A program made the position numbers and the translations under genes. From assembly GCF_032118995.1 (NCBI RefSeq), contig NC_092651.1, positions 16,121,349-16,185,348 of the forward strand: a stretch of DNA of 64,000 nucleotides, in the 5' to 3' direction. This DNA is from Asterias amurensis (taxonomy: Eukaryota; Echinodermata; Asteroidea; Forcipulatida; Asteriidae). Under the pieces are notes generated by a model, which did no database searches, was not told the DNA's origin, and saw only the letters and a list, made by a program, of their open reading frames with translations. Of the stretch, positions 51,501 to 63,500 are shown in pieces. Position 1 is the stretch's first letter; each line of letters begins with the position of its first letter.

Positions 51501-54500
51501 TCAAAAGCCAACTTTGGAGCCTTGCCAACATTACTGGTACCTGGTACCTATTTACTACAGTGTACCAATTTACTACCGTGGTCTTATAAGATCAAATTTC
51601 CTGATCACAAAGTTTAGTGACCCGTAAGACCGGTGCGTACTTCCTGCGATTGCGAATGTGATACAAATTCGAAAATGTGATACACTGCGAAAGCATCCAT
51701 CTGACGTAAAAAACTTGCCTCGCATTCGCAGTATGAACCAGGCTTTATTCAGTCAGGGCAGTTGGAAAAGATGGGAACATCTGGAAGATGAAGACAATTA
51801 AGGTCAGAATCCTCCTTTAAAGTGTTTAAGTAGATTTCATGTTTTTTTCTTTTCTTTTTCAATTCTATTTTAATTAGATTAACAACGACAAATGCAGGGA
51901 GTCTTACCTTTGGAACACCCTCCACAACCAATACAGCATCTGGATTTTCTTTAGGTGGAGCTAAAACAACCGGTGGATTTGGGTTTGGTGCAGGAGGAAC
52001 AACGAGTGCTGGTAATCTTTTGATTAATTACATTGTAGTACTTTTAAAAGAAAGTTTTTTTTTTCACTCATTGAGAAAGATTGAAGACGACATCAAAGCT
52101 CAAGAGATTGATTCAATTGAATAAATTTGCCTCCCTGTTAAGGTTACACTACTCAATAACAATGATGACAATATTTGTTTTTTATATTTAGTGCTTTACA
52201 CACCTGAAGGGCACTCTCAAAGAGCTTCCAACATTATTAACCCTGGTCACTGGGCCATTTAATTAATTCCTTAAACCATCTCAGCTCCCTGGGGAGTATA
52301 CAGCCTGTGCAACAAGAATGCGCTACTAGGCTAAATCAATCACAATTTCAGTTCAGTGTCTTGCTCAGGGACACAAGTGTCATGACCAGGACTTGAACCA
52401 ACACTCTGCTGAACAGAAACACCATAGCTTGAGTTCGGTGCTCTCCGCCACGACACCCCACTCCCCACAATGACCATGAACTGAGCAGACATAGCTATAA
52501 AGGTGCAATTTCAGTTTTCAAAGGTCTCTACAGTATTATTAATATCAAAGGGTTTAAAAGGTACTTATTTTTTTCCCTAAATTTACAGCTGGCAGTCTTT
52601 TTGGTGCAACCACAACACCATCTACAGCTGGGGGCTTGTCACTGAGCTTAGGTCTGAAACCAACTGCAACAACCGCATCAGCTGGAGGTTTTGGCTTTGG
52701 AGGAACCACTGCAGCCAAGCCTGGAGGGTTATTTGGCACAGCAACGACATCAGCTGCAACTGGATTTGGGTTTGGCGGAGCTCCAGCGGCAGGTAATTTA
52801 TAAGATTAACCACTTCACTGTGGATGACATGGGGGTTTTTTTTCAAAAAATTTTCCGGAGACAGAATCACTGCATTTTTTTTAAATTCCTGGAATAACTT
52901 TGGGTTTTCCTTAATTTGTTGCTGATAGGCAGACGGCTGGTATTTATATCCATCAGGGAATTCCAGTGCTTTGCATGATACAGGCAGGCACATACCATTG
53001 CTTTGTTTCACCCATACAAAGTGCGACAACAGATTCTGGAAAACATGCCTTGTAAAATCCATTTTGTGATAGTCAATTTGTATTATTTAAAGGCATTTGA
53101 CACCTTTTTGAAATTGTCAAAGACCAGTTATTTTCACGTTGTGTATCCCAATGTACATGTGTATTAAAGCCATTGGACCCTTTCGGTAAACAGTGTTGTC
53201 CAAGGCCCACACTTTGTGTACCACAACTTCTATATCAAATAACAAACCTGTGAAAATTTAGGCTCAATCAGTCATCGGAGTCGGGAGAAAACAACGGAAA
53301 AACCCACTCTTGTTTCCGCGCGATTCGCCGCGTCATGACATGTGTTTAAAATAAATCCATAACTCTCGTTAACGAGACTTTATATTGTTTTGCTGTTTTC
53401 TCAAAAAGTAAAGTATTTCATGGAATAATATTTCAGGAGAAGTCTTTCACCATTGCCTTCTGTAAACCCTGTAAGTTATTTGTAAATCTGTGAACTTTTT
53501 TTTTTTGTTCTGAACCGAAAGAGTCCAATGGCTTTAAACAACTAATTTGGTAAAATTTTGACTCAATTGGTCATCAAAGTTGCAAGAGAAAAATTACAGA
53601 AAAATGCCCTTGTTGCACAAATTTGTGTGCTTTCACTTTCAGATGCATAAAAAAGACTTTAGGCCTGAAGTCTTTAAATATTTCATTAGAAAATACCTAT
53701 GTTCAGAGGGAGCAGTTTCTCAAAATGTTTTATACAATCAACAGCTCTCAATTGCTTGTTACCAAGTAAGGTTTTATGCCGACAATTATTTTGAGTAATT
53801 ACGAACAAAAACTGCTATTATTTCTGATTTAAACCTTATTGCTTGCCACTAATAAAATTAATGTTAAAGGCAGTGGACACTATTGGTAATTACTCAAAAT
53901 AATTCTTAGCATAACAACTTAACTGGTAAAAAGTAATGGTGAGCTGTTGATAGAATAAACATTTTGTGAAACGGCTCCCTCTGAAGTAATGTAGTTTTCG
54001 AGAAAGAAGTAATTTTCCACAAACTTGATTTTGAGACCTCAGATTTAGAATTTGAGGTCTCGAAATCAAGCGTCTGAAAGCACACAACTTCAAGTGACAA
54101 GGATGTTTTTTATTTCCTTCATATCTCGCAACTTCGATGACCGATTGAGCTCAAATTTTCACAGGTTTGTTACTTTATGCATATGTTGAGATACACCAAG
54201 TGAGAAGACTGGTCTTAGACAAATACCAATAGTGTCCAATGTCTGTAAATCAACTTACCTTAATAAGTACATGTATGTTATTGACAAATCTTGATTGATC
54301 CAGGAGGATTGACCCTAGGAGGAGGATTGTCAGGACCTGCAAAGACATCTACATCTGGGTTATCACTAGGAGGCTCATTAGGGACAGCGCCTACTGGGTT
54401 TAGTCTGGGAGGTGGTGCCACAACAACTACTGTTGCAGTCAGTAAAGGACTAGGAGGAGTGGATCCTTTATCTTTAGCTTCATCAAGTACGACAGGTACA

Positions 54501-57500
54501 AGTGGTACGGTCACATCAGGTACTAGGTAATTATTATCCATGTCTTATTTTGAAATTCTGACAGGCGCGCAAGAGTCAGGCTAAACCAAGTAGATTACGA
54601 GCGACTCTTGGTCGACCCAAATAAATTATGGTTTTAGACAGGTGACCTTAACATAACATTTACATATTTAGGTTCGCCTTGTGACAAGATCAATGTCTGA
54701 AACCAAGGCGCTCCAGAGTCATTTCGAACGACTGCAACAGTCATCTTTTGACTTAACGCACATCTTACAGCTGAATTTGTTTTCATTCCATTTTATTCAT
54801 ACATGACATATGTTGCCTACCCACATTTATATTATATATATATGTTTTTTTGCTGTATGAGTAAACAAAGAAATGTATAGCTATATGAGTGGCACTCGTT
54901 GGTTTTATATCTAAGATTGGCGTTGATTTTAACATTTATGTTTTGCCATTACAAATAGTATAACAAACTTCCATCGTACAGTTTTCATATGCAGCACGTA
55001 TTGATACTTTGACAGTATGTTGACATTTTCAACACATCCATTTGTAGACAATATTTAAGTAAAAGTGTATTTTTGTTCTTAGTGATAACAAGACAATAAA
55101 AGAAACCCTTCTTCACCAAGACATCCATGCTACAGTCAGCTCTTTCAAGTAAGTCAACAATTTTCTTTATTTTAAAAAGTATTTTTTTGCTCTTTTTTTT
55201 TACCCCCATTTGCTTTTCATTTCTCTTCGTATTTTTATTTCTGAATGACCAAACTTAATGTTGATGTTTAAGAATTTGATAATCTTATTTCTGTTTAGAT
55301 TAAAAAATGATACTTGTCTAAATTTATTCACTTGTAGAAATACATTTTCTAGCATAATAAATGCTATATTTTTTCTCATATGGACTTGCCCAAACTTTAG
55401 TTTATACTTCAACATTCTTCAATACGCTTAAGTCACTTCTGAAAGCCCACTTGTTTCAGGAGGCCTCCCATCAATGAATTAATTGTTTCTTCTGTGCCTC
55501 AGCGCCTTTGAGCAAACCTTTGATTTTTAGGCACTTTATAATTTATTTATGATTGATTGATAAATTGGATTTTGTTTGTTTCAATCAGGAGTTATGTCAA
55601 GAAACAAAAGGCCATCCGGGAGGACATCACACGCTTTTCTGTCAAGCCATACCATCATGTACAAGAAGAAATAACAGCTTTGAAGCAGCTCCTGGCAGTT
55701 GTGTCTAATGGCTTACAGCGCAATGCCATTGCTATTCATAAACTCAAGTTTGAGTCGGCACAAGAGCTGAAAAATGCTGAAGTTGCTCATAGAACTCAAG
55801 AAATTCCTCCAGCTCTTCAACTTGAGAACTATGTTCCTACAGAGTAAGTGTTTTATTGCATTCATCTTCTACACTTTAAGCACAAGTACAAATCAAAAAC
55901 ATGTCAAAAGAAATAGATCGCAGGCCTTTGTCTTATCAGGATTGTTCCTGGGTTCAAGGGTCTTTTTCATAGCTCCCCTGCTTTCTAACTGTCTTGAAAG
56001 ATGTAAAATTGTCGTCAACTGCATTGTGACCAAACCATTAGTTTAATAATTTGTGGTGAAGAGAGTTTGAAAAGCCTCTGAAGTATGATACTTTAAACAT
56101 TCAGGGGTTTCATCTCTAGATTGCAACATATTTATCAGGGTTGTCCTGTTTCACAAAATCACAACCTACTTATCGCAACCTGTTTTTAATGTTCTCCGAT
56201 ATCCGGGAAAACCCCCCAATAATTTGCATCCCTGGCTGCAGCTACCCAGTTAGTATTGTAAACTTGGGTGATCTCTGGTTATACGGCAGTTTAACGGTTG
56301 TATAGCTTTTGTCTGGCACCCACAAACAAAGATATTGACAAAATACGGACACTGTCATCATAGGGCCAGATAGCTCAGTTGATAGAGTGCTGGCACTAGT
56401 GTTAGTTCTCATTGTTTTTAACTATTGATTGTTGTCTACAAATTCTGCATATATTACATGTTTACTGTATTTTCTCTTGGGTGTTATAACTGTTAGGATT
56501 TTAATAGATTTTATTTTGATTGTTAAGCGCCAAGGAGCATGTCTACATGGATAGGCGCTATATAAGTTTCTATTATTATTATCATTATTATTACTTATTG
56601 ATCCGGAGGTCATTCAAAAAACAAACTAATAAATTTGTTTTTGTTTAACCCCAAATCATTTAGTATTCTCTGTATGATTTGTATATGTGTACCCAGGTAC
56701 TTCCAGAGATTAGTCGAGCAATTTGAAGATCAGATGCATTTGTGTAGACAGCAGATTGAGCAGATGGAGAGTTATATGGCATCTCTAGCACAACCAAATA
56801 TCTACACACCACAAGGTATAATGATGTAGGCCCGTTCACACTGGCCTCGATATTGAGAACGAAAACGAGAATGTTAACAATACACGCCCTCGATTGAATG
56901 AGCCTGGGCGTATTCTGCGTGGAGCATTTCAACCAAAATGAATGCATGCTCTTTGCGTCGTTATCGTTTTCGTTATCGCTGCAGTGTGATTTTGCCTTAA
57001 GATATGGTGGCCCCAAAGGGACATTGCATAACGCAAACGTGTGCGCACACGTATGCAATGTCGTGAAACAAATCGCGAATATATGCGCACACGTATACAA
57101 TATCGTGAAACAATTCGCGAATATGTGCGCACACGTATGCAATGTCGTGAAACAATTCGCGAATATGTGCGCACACGTATGCAATGTCGTGAAACAAATC
57201 GCGAATATGTGCGCACACGTATGCAATCTCGTGAACCAAATCGTGAATATGTGCGCACACGTATGCAATTTCGTGAACCAAATCGTGAATATGTGCGCAC
57301 ACGAGTGCGATTTGTTTTGCAATGTCGTGAATTTTATTGCATACCATGTTGCATACCATTAGGATGATGTCATAGTTGTGGATAATTTGTTACCGATCTA
57401 GGGAGTACTGTGGCGCTACAGCAGGCTCCCTCTGTAAAGCATGTGTATACCCAGGAACTTGGCACCAGGCCAAGGACGACCACACGCCTCGCTTGCCTCA

Positions 57501-60500
57501 CAACAAAGACTACTGCTGCAATGACTACCGCTTATCTCACTGTTGGAAAGAAACCCCCCAGATCATTAGACATTTTATTCAAAGGTATGCAACATGGTAT
57601 GCAATAAAATTCACGACATCGCAAATAATATTCGCAGACGTGTGCGCACATATTCGCGAATTGTTTCACGACATTGCATACGTGTGCGCACATATTCGCG
57701 AATTGTTTCACGACATTGCATACGTGTGCGCACATATTTGCGAATTGTTTCACGACATTGCATACGTGTGCGCACATATTCGCGAATTGTTTCACGACAT
57801 TGCATTCGTGTGCGCACATATTTGCGAATTGTTTCACGACATTGCATACGTATGCGCACACGTTTGCGATATGCGATGTCCCTTCAGGGCCACCATATTA
57901 AGACTCACTTGGCCTCATAGTTATTTTTGCAATTGAACGTACTTTGTGTACGTGCTCAGGGCTTCAGAGAGCGGAGCCTGAAGCCGAACCCAAAGCTGAA
58001 GCTGTGGGTTTGTAAAGAGCCATTGAAACACAGGAGCTTGTAGTGGGTAGAATAAGGTCATAGTAAAGAGTAGACTTTTTAGGAAAATTGAGCCAATATA
58101 TTATATAATATGCCTTTCATGTTTTACTATTTCAAGTTTCAATATATCTGCATAAACACTTCACAATTAACAACTTTAGCACTGGGTTAACTTTTCTCTG
58201 ATTCTATATTTTTATGTGCAGAGTTGGCTGTGATCATGGTAAAGTTAAATGAAACATTTATTGCATTGGCTGCTCAGCTACAGTCGGTACATGAAGCTGT
58301 CAGAGTAAGTACAAACAAGACAAGATTTTTTGACATACACTTGTTGTTTTCTATAATTCCCATGTCCTTTAAATATATATATCCCCTTTAAGTAGCTCTC
58401 AATATAAAGTTTTTAGTTGACAAAAGTTGGAATTCAATTGACCTGTATTATGTCACTAATATTTCTACTGTCTTTTTGTCAATGCATTTTTACTGTTGTT
58501 TCTACTGTCTTTTTGTCAATGCATTTTTACTGTTGTTTCTACTGTCTTTTTGTCAATGCATTTTTACTGTTGTTTCTACTGTCTTTTTGTCAATGCATTT
58601 TAACTGTTGTTTCTACTGTCTTTTTGTAAATGCATTTTTACTGGTGTTTCTACTGTCTTGATAACAATGCATTTTACTCTCATATCTACTGTCTTTTTTT
58701 CTTAATGCCTTTTTATTGTTTGGAAAGTCCTGAAGGGGCCTTGGTTTTCATTTATTTTTTAGGGGGGGGGGCGGGGAATTGTGGTATTTCCTTTCTATTA
58801 CCAGTGATTAGGTTTTAAACATTGTCTAAAAAAAAATTTGTATACTTATGTAATCAATAAATTATTTTTATTATTGTTATTATACATGTAATGTCTATAT
58901 TAATTAGAGCACTCCGTAACAAACCACTAAATACTTTCAAACTTCTTTTATAACAGGCTCAGAAAGAACAGTATTTGAATTATCGGAGAGTCTACCACAG
59001 TGATGTGGAGAATGTGTTTACCACTCAAAAGAAGACTGCAGAGAGGGAACGCAGAATTGGTACCCTCCCAATGGGACCAGGGGCTTTCGATAATGTGTCA
59101 AATGCTGCTGCTATTGCCATGGCAACGGCTTTACAGACAGCTCAGAAACCAGCAGGTGAGCTTAATATAATTTTCATTGATGTTCTTTGAGTCAAATGTG
59201 TAAAAAAATTGTTCATTAACCGGTTCAATCGGGAGGGGGTTCCAGAAATTTCCAGTACCACCCACGTGATTAATTTTTGTTAACGGACTCAAATAACTTT
59301 TTTTGTTCATCAAAATGAACCCAAATCAAACAAGGTATCAACAAATGTTCACATAATATGCCCCGGGATTTACTTTTCTCTCTTTGAGACTTTGAACAAA
59401 AGCCTTCTTCGGTCACGATGACTTGGTCATCCCCTCGGCTGTAAAAGTATGGCTGATAATTGACCATGGCATGCTGGAATCTCACACCTACCTCGCTGCT
59501 GAGAACAATAGAAATAATCTTGGCAGCCTATCAATTTTTCATAACTCTTGTTTGGTGGACAAAAGGTCTGGAATTGGGGATTTCACAATAATCCCCAGTA
59601 AAGAGTGATGGTGTCAACCGCGATCTCGGTTGTTCCTGTCTTGCTGGACCAAGGAAGAATGACATGATTGATACTATTTTTGAATTATAAGCAATCTTGG
59701 TTTAAAGTTGATACTGAGGCCATTTTCAAACCTCATCTTGGGCTCCAGCTCTGGCTTGGGCACTGTCATCAATTTTGAATGAAAAATGTGTGTCCATTTT
59801 GCAAGTTTAACATCTGTGTGTCCATTTCGCCTGATGTTTCCAACATCTGCTGGAGCCCAAACGTGAACTAGACCCAAAGCCGGAGTTTGGGAAATGTCTC
59901 CGGTGAGAATCATTCTGAGAAATAACCGCAATTTTGAAGGTAGTATTTAATTTTTTCACTTAGGTATTCAAGCTGCAGGGTTAACTGGTCCATTCACTGC
60001 TGCTTTGGGTGGCACGTCCACCCTTTCCACTGGAGGATTTGGAACAAGTTCTCTTGGAGCAGGTGGACTGGGTGGTCTGGGTACAACCGGAGGATTGGGA
60101 ACTACTGGACTAGGTACAGGTGGGTTCGGGACAGGCTTTGGAACCCAGAGCACCGGACTAGGACTGGGTACCCAGTCCTTAGGGTTGGGTACAGGAACAG
60201 GACTGGGTACAACTACTGGATTTGGAACTGGGCTTTCTACTGGGTCATCCACATTTGGATTTGGAACAACGAAGCCAGCAGCAACTGCAGCAAGTTTTGG
60301 TGGCAGTCTGAGTGCAGGACCAACTGTGGGCAGTACAGGATTCGGTTTTGGAACGACTACAGGTAGAAATATTTGAAGATGCAGTTTATTGTACATGTAA
60401 TCAATCATTTTGCAATAATAAGTATTCATCGTGGTTATTTGTTGATGATCGGATGATTGGTTAACAACAAGTACATTGATTGCTAATTGCTACCATGCGG

Positions 60501-63500
60501 TAGTTTTTTGTTCATTATAAGATGCAGTTTTCAAACAAAACTCTTTTTTTCATTACTTAATCTTTTGCTTTCTTCATAATAAACAAAGCCTATTTTAACA
60601 GGCAAGGAAAGTATTTTAAGCTGATATGTATTTTTGCAATGTTCACATTGAAACTATGGTTTGGTTCCTTGCTAATACAGGTGGGATCAATCAATTTAGG
60701 CCTGGCATTTTAACTTTAAAGGAACACGTTGCCTTGGATCGGATGAGTTGGTCTACGAAAAGCGTTTGAAACTGTTTGTTATGAAATGTATATGGTTAGA
60801 AAGATGTTTTAAAAGTAGAATACAATGATCCACACAAGTATCACTCAAAATTGCACCGGTTTCTTTTTACGTCGCGAACTAACACGTTCGGACCATTTAT
60901 GGGAGTCAAATGTTTGACTCCCATAAATGGCCCGACCGTGTTTTTCGACGAGGTAAAACGAAAACCATGCAATTTCGAGGCATATTTGTGTAGATCATTG
61001 TATTCTACTTTTACAACATCTTTCTAACCATACCGATTTTATAACAAACGGTTACAGAACGCTTTTCAAAGACCAACTCGACCGATCCAAGGCAGCGTGT
61101 TCCTTTAAGAGGGCATAATTTTTTAAAGGGCACTTTCATTTGAAAACCTTAAAGTCTGTGAGATACTTAGGGGCACCAAGGCCAAGTCCAGGGCAACAGA
61201 GGCCATGGTTTCTTTAGCCTCCATGTAATTCCGAGCCTGAAATTTTCTTAATAGAGCACAGTAAAAGAGGCAGTGTTTGACATTGCTGGACAGTTCGTTC
61301 ATGATGTTCTACTTGCACCCATTTACGACAGGTGCGCAAGAGTCGCGCTAAACCAAATAAATTAGGAGCAACTCTAGTCGTTCAGAACAACTGCAACAGT
61401 CAATCTTTTGACTTCTAGTGCATTCATTCGCACCTAACTGTTTCAGACTTTGAACTTTTCATGTACTAAATTCAGAGTTTGGTTCGGTGTGACTCTGGAG
61501 CGCCTGTCTGAAACGGGTGTTAGCTGCTGTATCATTTGTACATTCCATCTTTTCATCAACTGCCTCATCTCGACTCATCACCGAGTCATAAATCATGTAG
61601 ATGCGATGATGATATTAATTTTTGTTTTACCCATATACACCAATGTGTGTAAGCACTGTATACCATACTCGGTCCTTTCCCAAGCTCTGTGATTCGAACC
61701 CGCATCCTTTGCAATTCTAGAGTAGTGTCTATATGGGTAAAACCAAAATTAATATTCAGTTGTCATTTTTTCATAAGGTGATGGACTTATGTTCACAAAC
61801 TCTTTTTGAGGACTATAGTTTGTTCTGTCGCAATTTAGCTTCATGGATGATTGTTGCTGGTGTAATAAATAATATTGAAAGGGTTTGTTCTACTCTTTGC
61901 TTTGCTCCACATTCAGGAAATTTTTATGTATCACTTTGGCAATGTGTCACCATTGAAAAAAACATTTCTGCATGCATGCATTTTCCATGCTGTTAAAGTT
62001 AACTTGTTTTCTCCTCAAATGCTGCTCAGTTATTGATTAATATTACTTGAAGCTTTTCTTTGCAGTTTTCATTTTCATTTTCTCCCGATCATTTCATAAG
62101 CTTGTTCATTCCTATCATGGTTCACACTTTAATTTTCCATTTCTAGTCATTTAATATGTCACTCTGTTTCGTCATATTAACCTTTTTTTATTTTTTTATC
62201 TAATAAATTTTGTTTGACCTCCGATTTAAAAAACAAAATTAAAACCTTTTTTAACTCTTCTCTATTCAACCAAACCACATTCCGTTTGCTGTAATTGGTT
62301 ATTGGGGTTCCTGCTAGTTATCTTCGGACAGTTTCTTTGTTATTTTGTGATCTAAGGCAATCTTCCTCTATCATTTCCTGTAGCTTTCAAGTTTTAGGTG
62401 CTCCTCTAAACCACTTGAAAGTCTCACCCTCGGTGAGTGACGTCCTTCTTTGTTTTCCCCTTCATCTGTTCTTTCATCACCATTCCTTGATCTCTTTGTA
62501 CCTTGCTTCTCGTTTCCTATTTTCACTTAGTCGCATCATCTTCTATGCGTTGTCTTAACGTATTATTTGTTCAAGCAAGCATGAGCTGTGTGCCTCACTT
62601 TAAGCTTATTAGCCCGTAAACAACAATTACTGTTCTTATAATTCGATGCATTGACAAAACGAGAGCATGAACTAAGGCTACAAGCTTTGGGCAAAGTAAA
62701 AAGGTTTTGAAATCTGTGCTTAAATCAAATTGCCTTCCAGCCCTAAATTAAGTTCCTTTGTTCCATGAGTTGTTTCATGATGGTGGGTTTTTTATAGTGT
62801 TGGATGAGAAAGAATCATGTTTACTGTCAACCCTGATAGAAAGAGACCTGTTGTTTCAAATGAACTCAAATAAATTAAGACCAATGTTGAATGGAAATTG
62901 CAATGAACATTTTCTCAGCCACATTTTGTGACCTTTGACCTGCTACTCATTGGCTGCACATGTTTCTATTTAAACTCATATCGGTACCTACTGCATTGAT
63001 TTCAGTAACAGGAAGAATATCAACCAGTAGTAATATCTAAGTAGTTATCTTCGGACAATTTCTAAGTCGGCAAACATTCTTTCACACCCATTGCTTCAAA
63101 GTTAATTTCCATTGTAGATTGAACCTCACTGCAACAAATACACCTGTTTCTTATCATATAAAGTTTCAATGTGTCTTATTTAGTAGGTAGCAAGTATAAG
63201 TTTCAAGACATTGGATTAGCTGGTGTTCCTTGCTAAAACCCTCTGCTGCATCCGACATCAACCAAATTATTACCATCAATGAATTTACCTTGCTTCTACT
63301 TCACTTTGGGTGCGTTTGATTAGTTTCTCTGTGTCCACCCCGTGGTGCTCATTTCGGCCGAGCCCCTGACAAGAGCTAATTGAACGATCACTCACCCTCT
63401 CGTGGTTACGTCCGGCACCTCGGGCCAGCCCCAAGTGACCCGTTCCACAAGCAGGGCACTTGGGGCTGACCCGGGCGAGCCCCAGGAATGGCTTCAAACC

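Noticed and set aside
51878-51900. Alternative NUP58 exon 2 acceptor at TGCAG (51897)
   Set aside because: It would put exon 2 out of frame with exon 1 and lose the FG repeats; the acceptor at 51877 keeps the frame.
56360-56402. Possible tRNA gene (TAGCTCAGTTGATAGAG)
   Set aside because: Only the A-box half is present and it leads into a LINE-type tail; a SINE head.
57041-57860. Regular repeats that could suggest a CRISPR array
   Set aside because: The 42-bp units are contiguous with no unique spacers, occur in two opposing arrays and sit in an animal intron.
56660-57936. Long repetitive reading frames on both strands (up to 220 codons)
   Set aside because: They come from the 42-bp arrays of the fold-back element: the unit is a multiple of three and stop-poor in several frames. 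No start context, no domain, and the same DNA reads open on both strands.
59968-60429. Proline-rich 153-codon minus-strand frame
   Set aside because: Antisense shadow of the glycine/threonine-rich FG exon 10 of NUP58; the same applies to the minus-strand frames at 52554-53062 and 54278-54541.
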